DNA of 64,000 nt. Origin: Streptomyces noursei. Lineage in GTDB: Bacteria; Actinomycetota; Actinomycetes; Streptomycetales; Streptomycetaceae. The notes under the pieces are model-generated. The model saw only the letters and a program-made list of their open reading frames with translations. It made no database searches and was not told where the DNA came from. This document shows, piece by piece, positions 45,857 to 54,237 of the stretch. Location: contig NZ_CP070326.1 of NCBI RefSeq assembly GCF_016917755.1, forward strand, positions 4,650,001-4,714,000. Reading direction: 5' to 3'. Position 1 is the first letter of the stretch; each line of letters begins with the position of its first letter. Position numbers and translations under genes: made by a program.

Positions 45857-45889
45857 GCGGGCCGGCCCCTTTTTCCCGGACCGGCCCGC
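45857..45889 (-). terminator. Terminator-like hairpin after the reductase gene
   Basis: A 9-bp stem, GCGGGCCGG against CCGGCCCGC, begins 8 bases after the stop of the geranylgeranyl-reductase-family gene, with an A/G-rich loop on the minus strand. Confidence 0.65.
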
Positions 45890-45896
45890 GGAGGTG

Positions 45897-47210
45897 TCAC
45901 GCCTTCGGCGCGACCTTGCTCAGCCCGTTGATGATCCGGTCCATCGCGTCGCCGCCCGTCGGGTCGGTGAGGTTGGCGAGCATCTTGAGCGTGAAGCGCA
46001 TCAGCAGCGGGTGGGTCAGGCCGCGCTGGGTGGCGATCTGCATCACCTTGGGGTTGCCGATCAGCTTCACGAACGCCCGGCCCAGGGAGTAGTAGCCGCC
46101 GTAGGTGTCCTTGAGGATCTTCGGGTAGCGGTGCAGCGCCAACTCGCGCTGTGCGTAGGTGGCCCGGGCCTGCGCCTGGACGATCACCTCGGCCGCGATC
46201 GCACCGGACTCCATCGCGTACGCGATGCCCTCGCCGTTGAACGGGTTCACCAGCCCGCCGGCGTCGCCGACCAGGAGGAGGCCCTTGGTGTAGTGCGGCT
46301 GGCGGTTGAAGGCCATCGGCAGGGCCGCGCCGCGGATCGGGCCGGTCATGTTCTCCGGGGTGTAGCCCCAGTCGGCGGGCATCGACGCGCACCACGCCTT
46401 GAGGATCTCCCGCCAGTCCAGCTCCCGGAAGGCGGAGCTGGAGTTGAGGATCCCCAGGCCGACGTTGCTCGTGCCGTCGCCCATGCCGAAGATCCAGCCG
46501 TAGCCCGGCAGCAGCCGGTCCTGGGCACCCCGGCGGTCCCACAGCTCCAGCCAGGACTCCAGGTAGTCGTCGTCGTGCCGCGGCGAGGTGAAGTACGTCC
46601 GCACCGCGACGCCCATCGGCCGGTCCTCGCGCCGGTGCAGCCCCATCGCCAGCGACAGCCGGGTGGAGTTGCCGTCGGCGGCGACCACGATCGGGGCGTG
46701 GAAGGTCACCGGCGCCTTCTCCTCGCCGAGCTTGGCGTGCACGCCGGTGATGTGGCCGGTCAGCTCGTTCACGATCGGGGCGCCCACGTTGCACCGCTCA
46801 TGGAGCCGGGCGCCGGCCTTCTGCGCCTGCCGGGCCAACTGCTCGTCGAAGTCGTCGCGTTTGCGGACCAGGCCGTAGTCCGGGAAGGAGGCGAGATCCG
46901 GCCAATCGAGTTGGAGCCGGGAGCCGCCGCCGATGATGCGCAGGCCCTTGTTGCGCAGCCAGCCGGCCTCTTCGGAGATGTCGATGCCCATCGCGATCAG
47001 CTGCTTGGTGGCGCGCGGGGTGAGCCCGTCGCCGCAGACCTTCTCGCGCGGGAACGCGGTCTTCTCCAGGAGCAGTACGTCCAGGCCGGACTTGGCGAGG
47101 TGGTAGGCGGTGGCCGAGCCGGCCGGCCCGGCACCGACGACGATCACATCCGCGCTGTGCTCCGATCGGGGCGTGGTCACGGACTCGGTCACGGACGCGG
47201 ACTCGGTCAC
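45897..47210 (-). CDS. Geranylgeranyl reductase-family FAD flavoprotein (possible menaquinone side-chain reductase, MenJ-like)
   Basis: The 437-residue flavoprotein has an N-terminal FAD-binding Rossmann motif VIVVGAGPAGSATAYHLAKS, the family motif KVCGDGLTPRA and the second FAD motif LLVGDAGGLVNPFNGEGIAY. The family saturates prenyl double bonds. In mycobacteria the homologue MenJ partly reduces the menaquinone tail, and Streptomyces menaquinones are partially hydrogenated. Its position between nuoA-N and menG/mqnC makes menaquinone a plausible substrate, which is inference. The start is GTG at 47210, with a GGGAG site 8 bases upstream. The 3' hairpin isolates it from neighbours. Confidence 0.85.
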   Translation of the reverse strand: MTESASVTESVTTPRSEHSADVIVVGAGPAGSATAYHLAKSGLDVLLLEKTAFPREKVCGDGLTPRATKQLIAMGIDISEEAGWLRNKGLRIIGGGSRLQLDWPDLASFPDYGLVRKRDDFDEQLARQAQKAGARLHERCNVGAPIVNELTGHITGVHAKLGEEKAPVTFHAPIVVAADGNSTRLSLAMGLHRREDRPMGVAVRTYFTSPRHDDDYLESWLELWDRRGAQDRLLPGYGWIFGMGDGTSNVGLGILNSSSAFRELDWREILKAWCASMPADWGYTPENMTGPIRGAALPMAFNRQPHYTKGLLLVGDAGGLVNPFNGEGIAYAMESGAIAAEVIVQAQARATYAQRELALHRYPKILKDTYGGYYSLGRAFVKLIGNPKVMQIATQRGLTHPLLMRFTLKMLANLTDPTGGDAMDRIINGLSKVAPKA

Positions 47211-47328
47211 GGCATTTTCTCCCGGAAGTCGATATCTGGATATCCGCTGTGGATATCTGGGTGCCGACCGGCACTGGGCAGGTGCAGTCTATGGGGGCCT
47301 TGATGATCGGAAACTGAAGGGTTGTGCC

Positions 47329-47862
47329 ATGACGTCTGCGCCCGCCCCCCGGCCCGCGCGGCCCCTCCCCGCCGTCGAACTGCGCGTGCCCACCGAAGAG
47401 GACGCGTGGCACTGGCACCACGTCTTCAACGACCCCGAGGTGATGGAGTTCCACGGCGGCGCCCCCGCCGAACTCTCGGTCTACGAGGAACTCACCGCCC
47501 GCCAGCGCCGCCACCACGCCGAACACGGCTTCTGCCTCTACACCCTGCTCGACCCGGCGGACGGCGCGGTCATCGGCTTCACCGGCGCCCAACCCTGGCC
47601 GTGGGAGTGGGGCCCGGCGGGCGAGATCGAGATCGGCTGGCGGCTGGGCCGGGCGTACTGGGGCAAGGGGTACGCGACGACGGCCGCGGAACGCGCGCTG
47701 GACGCCGTACGCACGGCCGGCGTCCGCCGTGTGGTGGCGCTGATCGACTCCCGCAACGCCCGCTCGATAGCGGTGACCCGGCGCCTGGGAATGCACCGGG
47801 CCGAGACGGTCACGCCCCCGACCGGCAACCGCACGGCGTACTGCCACCGACTGGACCTCTGA
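47329..47862 (+). CDS. GNAT family N-acetyltransferase
   Basis: The 177-residue RimJ/RimL-type acetyltransferase has the acetyl-CoA loop GWRLGRAYWGKGYATTAAERAL and the following strand RVVALIDSRNARSIAVTRRLGM. The N-terminal substrate segment VPTEEDAWHWHHVFNDPEV is typical. ATG at 47329 is chosen by domain extent. The acceptor substrate is unknown. It is divergent from the reductase, with a 118-base promoter gap. Confidence 0.88.
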   Translation: MTSAPAPRPARPLPAVELRVPTEEDAWHWHHVFNDPEVMEFHGGAPAELSVYEELTARQRRHHAEHGFCLYTLLDPADGAVIGFTGAQPWPWEWGPAGEIEIGWRLGRAYWGKGYATTAAERALDAVRTAGVRRVVALIDSRNARSIAVTRRLGMHRAETVTPPTGNRTAYCHRLDL

Positions 47863-48059
47863 CCCCGACCTCGGGACCGGGGACGAGGGACGGGGACGGG
47901 GACGAGGGAGAAGCGGGGTGGGGCGGCGGCGTCAGGACCGGCATCGGAAACGACCGAAACAAGTGCGCCGCCCCACGCATCCATTGCCGCGCCCCAGGTG
48001 TCTCATCAGAGAGCGGCACCCTCATGTGGCCGCACTGCAGGGGTATTTGGAGCATCCAC

Positions 48060-48971
48060 TTGAAAATTGGCATCAAAGGCATCAGGGGCATCAAGGGCAT
48101 TCGGCACGCAACCGCCGTGGCCGTCACCACCGGAGCCGTCCTGACCGCCGGAGCGTTCGGCTCCCAGGCGCAGGCCGCCACCCTCCCGACGCCCAGCATC
48201 ACCGCCGCCGGCGGTTTCGTGATGAACAACGGCACCGGGGCGACGCTCTACGGCAAGGCCGCCGACACCCGCCGGTCCACCGGCTCCACCACCAAGATCA
48301 TGACGGCCCGGGTGGTGCTGGCCCAGAAGAACCTCAACCTGGATTCCAAGGTCACGGTCCAGAAGGCGTACAGCGACTACATCGTCAACAACAACTGGGC
48401 CTCGTCCGCCCATCTGATCGTCGGCGACCAGGTGACGGTCCGCCAGCTGCTCTACGGGCTGATGCTCCCGTCCGGCTGCGACGCCGCCTACGCGCTGGCC
48501 GACAAGTTCGGCACCGGCTCGACCCGGGACGCCCGGGTGAAGTCGTTCATCGGCCAGATGAACGCCACCGCCAAGAGCCTGGGCATGAACAACAGCCACT
48601 TCGACTCGTTCGACGGAATAGGGCGTGGCACGAACTACTCGACGCCGCGCGACCTGACCAAGCTCGCCAGCAACGCGATGAAGTTCTCCACGTTCCGCAC
48701 GGTCGTGGGCACCAAGTCCACCAAGCAGAAGGTCACGACGAAGAGCGGCGGCTACCGCTACATGTCGTGGACCAACACCAACAACCTGCTCGGCAGCTAC
48801 CAGGGCACCATCGGCGTGAAGACCGGCTCCGGCCCGGAGGCCAAGTACTGCCTGGTCTTCGCCGCCACCCGCAACGGCAAGACCGTCATCGGCACGGTCC
48901 TCGCCTCGCCGTCCCTGGACAACCGCACCGCGGACGCCAAGAAGCTGATGGACTACGCGTTCAAGAAGTAA
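48060..48971 (+). CDS. K15-type serine DD-transpeptidase/carboxypeptidase, secreted
   Basis: The 303-residue penicillin-binding protein has a signal peptide (about residues 1-39, ending SQAQA) after a Gly-Ile-Lys/Arg repeat. Active-site motifs are SxxK at Ser76-Lys79 (GSTTKIM), SGC at 138-140 in place of the usual SxN, and KTG at 254-256 (GVKTGSGPEAKYC). The SGC variant is the hallmark of the Streptomyces K15 DD-transpeptidase. TTG at 48060 is preferred because GGAG lies 7 bases upstream and gives a normal signal peptide. An in-frame ATG at 48024 would add 12 unlikely residues. A 20-bp hairpin terminator follows. Confidence 0.9.
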   Translation: MKIGIKGIRGIKGIRHATAVAVTTGAVLTAGAFGSQAQAATLPTPSITAAGGFVMNNGTGATLYGKAADTRRSTGSTTKIMTARVVLAQKNLNLDSKVTVQKAYSDYIVNNNWASSAHLIVGDQVTVRQLLYGLMLPSGCDAAYALADKFGTGSTRDARVKSFIGQMNATAKSLGMNNSHFDSFDGIGRGTNYSTPRDLTKLASNAMKFSTFRTVVGTKSTKQKVTTKSGGYRYMSWTNTNNLLGSYQGTIGVKTGSGPEAKYCLVFAATRNGKTVIGTVLASPSLDNRTADAKKLMDYAFKK

Positions 48972-48986
48972 CCGGCCATCTCGCCC

Positions 48987-49031
48987 AAGGGCCCGCCCCG
49001 GTCGCGTCTTCCGCGACCGGGGCGGGCCCTT
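48987..49031. terminator. Bidirectional terminator between the DD-peptidase gene and menG
   Basis: A perfect 20-bp stem, AAGGGCCCGCCCCGGTCGCG paired with 49012-49031, encloses the loop TCTTC. It starts 16 bases after the DD-peptidase stop and 53 bases from the convergent menG stop. Confidence 0.92.
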
Positions 49032-49083
49032 CGGTCATCGAGGCGTGCGGCCCCTTCGTTCCGGTCGGCCTTTGCAGCCCCGG

Positions 49084-49785
49084 TCAGCCCTTCGCCGGCT
49101 TGGTGCCCCGGTGCATCGCCACGACCCCACCGGTCAGGTTGCGCCAGGCGACCTCGGTCCAGCCCACGCCCTGGAGCCGGGCGGCCAGCTCGGGCTGGTT
49201 GGGCCAGGTGCGGATGGACTCGGCGAGGTAGACGTACGCGTCCGGATTGCTGCTGACCGCACGGGCGACCGGCGGCAGCGCCCGCATCAGGTACTCGGTG
49301 TAGACCGTCCGGAACGGCGCCCAGGTCGGCTCGCTGAACTCGCAGATCACCACCCGCCCACCGGGCTTGGTGACGCGGTACAGCTCCGCCAGCGCGGCAT
49401 CGGTGTCCTGGATGTTGCGCAGGCCGAAGGAGATCGTGACGGCGTCGAACACCTCGTCCGCGAACGGCAGCCGGGTCCCGTCCCCCGCCGCGAACGGCAG
49501 CCACGGGTGCCGCTTCTTGCCCTCCCGCAGCATCCCGACCGAGAAGTCGCACGGCACGACGTACGCCCCGGTCCGCGCGAACGGCAGCGACGAGGTGCCG
49601 GTCCCGGCCGCGAGGTCGAGCACCCGCTCGGCGGGCCGCGCGGCCACCGCGCGCTGCACCTCCTTGCGCCAGAGCCGCGCCTGGCCGAGGGAGAGCACGT
49701 CGTTGGTGAGGTCGTACCGTGCCGCCACGTCGTCGAACATCGCGGCGACTTCGTGCGGCTGCTTGTCCAGGGATGCTCGGGTCAC
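49084..49785 (-). CDS. menG: Demethylmenaquinone methyltransferase
   Basis: The 233-residue UbiE/MenG-type SAM-dependent methyltransferase makes menaquinone from demethylmenaquinone. It has the UbiE signature FDDVAARYDLTNDVLSLGQ, motif I RVLDLAAGTGTSSLPFA, CDFSVGMLREGKKRH and the second signature segment AVTISFGLRNIQD, with VICEFSEP. The start is GTG at 49785. It is separated by 364 bases from the mqnC unit on the same strand, with a terminator hairpin between them. No ubiquinone is expected in actinobacteria, so the menaquinone role is well supported. Confidence 0.93.
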   Translation of the reverse strand: MTRASLDKQPHEVAAMFDDVAARYDLTNDVLSLGQARLWRKEVQRAVAARPAERVLDLAAGTGTSSLPFARTGAYVVPCDFSVGMLREGKKRHPWLPFAAGDGTRLPFADEVFDAVTISFGLRNIQDTDAALAELYRVTKPGGRVVICEFSEPTWAPFRTVYTEYLMRALPPVARAVSSNPDAYVYLAESIRTWPNQPELAARLQGVGWTEVAWRNLTGGVVAMHRGTKPAKG

Positions 49786-50149
49786 CCGGCCATTGTCCAC
49801 CGTGCGCCGGCGGGGCCGGTCACCGGGCAGGCCGGTGGCCGGTGGGCCGGTGGGCCGGGCGTTTGGTCGGGGACGGCCGTCATGCCCCCCTCCGACATTC
49901 CGGGCGGTCGAGCGGTGCGTGAGGCATCGTGAGCGGCCGGGCGACGGCCGTCCCCGCAACCAAGATCCTGCCGGGCCGAATCATCCGTTCCGATTCCGTT
50001 GACGCCGCACTGACGCGGCACCGGCGGGCCTTGACGGGTCTCTGACGGAGTGCGCAGCCGGCGCACGTCGCGCCAAACTTGCAGGTCGACGATCGTTCCG
50101 GTGCCCCTCGCACCCGCGCGAGCCCGTGCGCGGGTGCGACGTGCGGGGG
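49786..50149. other. Intergenic region upstream of menG
   Basis: These 364 bases carry no gene. They include the hairpin of the upstream mqnC unit at 50108-50139 and must contain the menG promoter. No operator-like palindrome was recognised. Confidence 0.5.
50108..50139 (-). terminator. Terminator of the mqnC unit
   Basis: A perfect 12-bp stem, TCGCACCCGCGC against GCGCGGGTGCGA with an 8-base loop, begins 11 bases after the stop of the gene downstream of mqnC. Confidence 0.85.
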
Positions 50150-50797
50150 TCAGCGCCGGCGGTGGACGAGGCGGCCGGCGAGGACGGTGGCCAGGCAGCT
50201 GCCGTCCGGGGCGAAGACGGCGAAGTCGGCGGGGGCGCCGGGAACCAGGGAGCGGGCGGGGGCTTCGGCGGCCCCGCCGGCCCGGGCCGGGGACGCTGGG
50301 GAGGTCCGGGTGGTTTGCCGGATGCCGGAACGCTGGACGGCGGTGCGGACGGCGGGGTGGGTGAAGGGCCCGGCCAGCGTGGTGGTGCCGAGGGCGAGCA
50401 GGCGCTGGAGGCCGCGCCGGGCGCTGGCGCCCCAGCGGGCCTCGGTCATCGGCAGGGCGGCCAGCGCCGCGCCGGTCAGCGGCTCCGTGCCCAGTTCCGC
50501 GGCCTCGCGCGGATCGGGGTGGTAGGTGGCCTCCAGCAGCGCCGCGCCGTCCGGTTCATGACGGCCGGGGGTCAACGTCCCGTCCCACTCCCGGATGCGG
50601 ATGCTCCCCCGAGCTCCCGACCCCGCGTGCGCAGGGGGGACCCCCGTGCCGTAGGCCGCCAGCAGTTCCTCGTAGGGGCCGACGGCGGCCAGCCGGTCAC
50701 CGTCGACGACGACCGCGTACCCGGGGAGCGGCTCGGCGCCCTCGGGGTCCTCGGCGGGGGCGAGCCGGACGGCCCGTACCCGATGGAGCGTCAACAT
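50150..50797 (-). CDS. Degenerate amidohydrolase (imidazolonepropionase)-like protein
   Basis: The 215-residue product looks like the ends of a cyclic amidohydrolase with the barrel removed. An N-terminal beta-strand domain (YAVVVDGDRLAAVGPYEEL) and a C-terminal one (LVPGAPADFAVFAPDGSCLATVLAGRLV) bracket a short middle. The metal-binding HxH, Lys, His and Asp residues of the catalytic family are absent. It follows mqnC with a 14-base gap, so it is co-expressed with a menaquinone gene. A link to aminodeoxyfutalosine deamination was considered, but catalysis is unlikely without metal ligands. It contains palindromic repeat copy C. Confidence 0.7.
   Translation of the reverse strand: MLTLHRVRAVRLAPAEDPEGAEPLPGYAVVVDGDRLAAVGPYEELLAAYGTGVPPAHAGSGARGSIRIREWDGTLTPGRHEPDGAALLEATYHPDPREAAELGTEPLTGAALAALPMTEARWGASARRGLQRLLALGTTTLAGPFTHPAVRTAVQRSGIRQTTRTSPASPARAGGAAEAPARSLVPGAPADFAVFAPDGSCLATVLAGRLVHRRR
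50603..50645 (+). repeat. Dispersed ~40-bp palindromic repeat, copy C (inside the mqnC partner gene)
   Basis: It runs from GCTCCCCCGAGCTCCCGACC to GCAGGGGGGACCCCC on the plus strand, with the same C-arm and GGGGGGACCCCC ending as copy B. It is read in frame as a Gly/Ala/Ser-rich loop in the antisense-oriented gene. Confidence 0.7.
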
Positions 50798-50811
50798 CCC
50801 TGGCCCGGCGG

Positions 50812-52026
50812 TCAGTTGGTCTCGACGAGCTTGAGTTCCGGGTGGGCGGTGCCTCCCTCGATGGCCGTCGAGGAGAGGTGCGAGACGACGCGGTCGTCGA
50901 CCGGGTCGTTGGCCGGGTCGTCGTGCACGACCAGGTGCTCGTACGTCGTGGAGCGCTGCGCCGGGACGCGGCCCGCCTTGCGGATCAGGTCGATGATCTC
51001 CTGGCGGTTGGAACGGTGCTTGGCGCCGGCCGAGGAGACCACGTTCTCCTCCAGCATGATCGAACCGAGGTCGTCCGCGCCGTAGTGCAGCGACAGCTGG
51101 CCGATCTCCTTGCCGGTGGTCAGCCAGGAGCCCTGGATGTGGGCGACGTTGTCGAGGAAGAGGCGCGCGATGGCGATCATGCGCAGGTACTCGAAGAGGG
51201 TCGCCTGCGTCCGGCCCTTCAGGTGGTTGTTCTCGGGCTGGTAGGTGTACGGGATGAAGGCGCGGAAGCCGCCCGTCCGGTCCTGGACGTCGCGGATCAT
51301 CCGGAGGTGCTCGATCCGCTCGGCGTTGGTCTCGCCGGTGCCCATCAGCATCGTGGACGTCGACTCGACACCCAGCTTGTGGGCCGCCTCCATGATCTCC
51401 AGCCAGCGCTCGCCGGACTCCTTCAGCGGCGCGATGGCCTTGCGGGGGCGGGCGGGCAGCAGCTCGGCACCGGCGCCGGCGAAGGAGTCCAGGCCCGCGG
51501 CGTGGATCCGGGTGATGGCCTCCTCGACCGGGACACCGCTGATCCGGGCCATGTGCTCGACCTCGGAAGCGCCGAGGGAGTGGATGACCAGCTGCGGGAA
51601 TTCCTTCTTGATGGCCGAGAAGTGCTTCTCGTAGTACTCGACGCCGTAGTCCGGGTGGTGGCCGCCCTGGAACATGATCTGGGTGCCACCCAGTTCGACG
51701 GTCTCCGCGCAGCGCCGCAGGATGTCGTCGAGGTCGCGGGTCCAGCCCTTCTCGGTGTCCTTGGGCGCGGCGTAGAAGGCGCAGAACTTGCAGGCCGTCA
51801 CACAGACGTTGGTGTAGTTGATGTTGCGCTCGATGATGTACGTCGCGATGTGCTCCGTACCGGCGTAACGGCGGCGGCGGACGGCGTCGGCGGCCTGGCC
51901 CAGCGCGTGCAGCGGCGCGGAGCGGTAGAGGTCGAGCGCCTCCTCCGGCGTGATGCGGCCGCCCTGCGCGGCGCGGTCGAGTACGGCTGTGACATCAAAA
52001 GACTTGAGGTCGGCGTTCTCGGTCAC
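50812..52026 (-). CDS. mqnC: Cyclic dehypoxanthinyl futalosine synthase
   Basis: The 404-residue radical-SAM enzyme cyclises dehypoxanthinyl futalosine in the futalosine route to menaquinone. The [4Fe-4S]-SAM motif is Cys75-x3-Cys79-x2-Cys82 (VCVTACKFCAF). QIMFQGGHHPDYGVEYYE and LLPARPRKAIAP are typical of the MqnC/MqnE/CofH group. The C-terminal EENVVSSAGAKHRSN is MqnC-like. GTG at 52026 is chosen for its AAAGGGA leader; a TTG at 52053 is possible. Together with mqnA at 55458 it shows that the organism uses the futalosine pathway. Confidence 0.95.
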   Translation of the reverse strand: MTENADLKSFDVTAVLDRAAQGGRITPEEALDLYRSAPLHALGQAADAVRRRRYAGTEHIATYIIERNINYTNVCVTACKFCAFYAAPKDTEKGWTRDLDDILRRCAETVELGGTQIMFQGGHHPDYGVEYYEKHFSAIKKEFPQLVIHSLGASEVEHMARISGVPVEEAITRIHAAGLDSFAGAGAELLPARPRKAIAPLKESGERWLEIMEAAHKLGVESTSTMLMGTGETNAERIEHLRMIRDVQDRTGGFRAFIPYTYQPENNHLKGRTQATLFEYLRMIAIARLFLDNVAHIQGSWLTTGKEIGQLSLHYGADDLGSIMLEENVVSSAGAKHRSNRQEIIDLIRKAGRVPAQRSTTYEHLVVHDDPANDPVDDRVVSHLSSTAIEGGTAHPELKLVETN

Positions 52027-52202
52027 CGGGGCGTCCCTTTCGGAGGCGGACAAACAGCAAGCGCAGCGAGCACTTAAGGACTGAACCAGCGTACGCCAGG
52101 GGTCCGACAGCGCTGCCGGGGGCCGGTACGCGGGCGGGCGACGACGGCCCTCCCGGCGGGCCCCCGCCGCACCGCGCGTCCGACCGGCCGTGGCTCCGCC
52201 CG

Positions 52203-54083
52203 TCAGCCGCCGCTCCTCGTCAGGGTCGCCTTCGGGGTGCCGCCCCGCTTGTCGTCCGAGGTGAAGGCGAGCGTGCCGTCCTTGTCGAGGGTGTACGTCA
52301 CGGTGGAGGTGTTGCCCGTACAGGCCGGCCCCTGATTGCCGTCGGGGGTCTCCTGGAGGACCAGCTTGCCGCCGTTGGCCGACAGCAGCTTCGCCTTGGC
52401 CTGGCAGCGCACCAGCACCACGTCGTACGTCGTCCGCACGACGACGTCGCCCTTGTCGCCGGTCTTGATGACGCTGGTCATGGTGCCGTTGGGGATCCCG
52501 TTCGCCATGGTGACGGTGCCGCTCCAGGTGCCGAGGAAGCCCTTGGGGACGCCACCGGCACCGTCGGCGGGCCCGGAGGGCCGGGCCGTCGGGGGGTGTC
52601 CGGCCGGCGGCTCGGCGGTGGAGCCGCCTCCCGCCGGCCCCTTGAGCACGCCCAGGAACACCGCGGCAGTGGTGGCGACCGCCAGCGCGCCGGCCACGGA
52701 GAGCACCAGCGTGCAGCTCACCCGCCGGGGCCGGTCCTTCTCCTTGCCGCCGAGCGCGCCGGTGAGCGCGATCCGCCGCTCCTTGGGGCCGGCGGCCGGA
52801 GCCGGGGCCGATCCGGTCGGCAGATCGGCGAGGCCGGACGGGGGCGGGGGCGGGGACGCCGGCGGAGGCGCGGGCGACGACGTGGGCGCGGGTGCGTGCG
52901 GCGGGGGTACGGACGGCGGCACGGGGGGCGGCGGGGGCGCGGCCGCGCCGTACGAGGTGCCGGCCGCCGGCCAGGAGGACGGTGGGGCCGCGCCCGCCCC
53001 CGTCGGTGCGCCGGTCCCCGGCTGCGCGACGGGGCCGTCGCTCGGCGCCGGGGTATCGAACGGGATCAGTCCGGACACCGTCCCGTAGGAGGGGTCCGGC
53101 GGCCCGAATCCCCCGCCGGACGGGGTGATTCCGGAGGCGGTGATTCCGGACGCGGCGGTTCCGGAGGCCGCGGCCCCTTCCGCGTCCAGATTCAGCAGCG
53201 CCACGGCCTGTCGGCTGACCTGCTCGACCAGGGGTCCCGGCAGCCAGCCGGCACGGACCAGCCCGGCCGCGCCGCCGGCGTCCCCCGCGAGCCGCGCCGC
53301 GACCTCCTCCGGAGCGGGCCGGCGCGCCGGCTCCTTGGCCAGGCAGGCGACCACCGACTCCCGCAGCGCGCCGACGAGTTCCGGACCGAGCTCGGGTTCC
53401 TCGTGCACCACCTTGTAGAGCAGCGCGGCGGACGAGTCCCCGGTGAACGGGGCGGTCCCGGTTGCCGCGAAGGCGAGCACCGCGCCCAGGGAGAAGACGT
53501 CGGCGGCGGCGTCCGCCCCCTTGCCGAGGATCTGCTCGGGCGCCATGTAGCCGGGCGAGCCGACCGAGACCCCGGTGGAGGTCAGTGAGGCGGTGCCGTC
53601 CGTGGCCCGCGCGATCCCGAAGTCGATCAGCAGCGGCCCGTCCAGCGTCAGCAGCACGTTGGAGGGTTTGACGTCCCGGTGGACGAGGCCCAGCGCGTGC
53701 ACGGCGGTCAGCGCCTCGGCCAGTCCGGCGCCCAGGGCCCGTACGGAGTGCTCGGCGAGCGGGCCGTGGTCGGCGACCGCGCGCGCCAGGGAGGGGCCGG
53801 CCACATAGCCGGTGGCGACCCAGGGGACGGGGGCGTCGGGGTCGGCGTCCAGAACGGGCGCGGTCCAGGCGCCGCCGACCCGTCGTGCCGAGGCGACCTC
53901 GCGCCGGAAGCGGGCCCGGAACTCGTCGTCGGCGGCGTACTGGGCGTGTACGGCCTTCACCGCCACGGTCCGCCCACCGGCGCTGCGCCCCAGATAGACG
54001 CGCCCCATCCCGCCGGCGCCCAAGCGGCCGAGCAGCCGGTATCCGCCCAGGGACCGTGGGTCCTCGTCGGCCAGCGGTTCCAT
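52203..54083 (-). CDS. Membrane serine/threonine protein kinase (PknB-like)
   Basis: The 626-residue receptor-like kinase has an N-terminal Hanks kinase domain (about residues 14-270): the Gly loop LGRLGAGGMGRVYLG, Lys in VAVKAV, the catalytic loop VHRDVKPSNV, DFG in LLIDFGIAR and the APE-type motif YMAPEQ. A ~200-residue Pro/Ala/Ser-rich juxtamembrane region includes octad-like SGITASGITPSG repeats. One transmembrane helix (about residues 477-500) leads to an extracytoplasmic ~110-residue domain with two Cys. No PASTA repeats are present. ATG at 54083 has a GGAGGGGGAGG site. Signals and substrates are unknown. Confidence 0.92.
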   Translation of the reverse strand: MEPLADEDPRSLGGYRLLGRLGAGGMGRVYLGRSAGGRTVAVKAVHAQYAADDEFRARFRREVASARRVGGAWTAPVLDADPDAPVPWVATGYVAGPSLARAVADHGPLAEHSVRALGAGLAEALTAVHALGLVHRDVKPSNVLLTLDGPLLIDFGIARATDGTASLTSTGVSVGSPGYMAPEQILGKGADAAADVFSLGAVLAFAATGTAPFTGDSSAALLYKVVHEEPELGPELVGALRESVVACLAKEPARRPAPEEVAARLAGDAGGAAGLVRAGWLPGPLVEQVSRQAVALLNLDAEGAAASGTAASGITASGITPSGGGFGPPDPSYGTVSGLIPFDTPAPSDGPVAQPGTGAPTGAGAAPPSSWPAAGTSYGAAAPPPPPVPPSVPPPHAPAPTSSPAPPPASPPPPPSGLADLPTGSAPAPAAGPKERRIALTGALGGKEKDRPRRVSCTLVLSVAGALAVATTAAVFLGVLKGPAGGGSTAEPPAGHPPTARPSGPADGAGGVPKGFLGTWSGTVTMANGIPNGTMTSVIKTGDKGDVVVRTTYDVVLVRCQAKAKLLSANGGKLVLQETPDGNQGPACTGNTSTVTYTLDKDGTLAFTSDDKRGGTPKATLTRSGG

Positions 54084-54237
54084 GGCGCCTCCCCCTCCTG
54101 ACGGCGGATCCAGCTTATGACCCAGGTCATGCCCCGCTCCCGAAACCCACCACCCCGCTTTCCGCATCAAACAGGGCGCAAGCCGACCATCCGCCTCCGA
54201 GGCCGCTGGCCCAGGGCCCGTCCATCGGGAGACGTCC

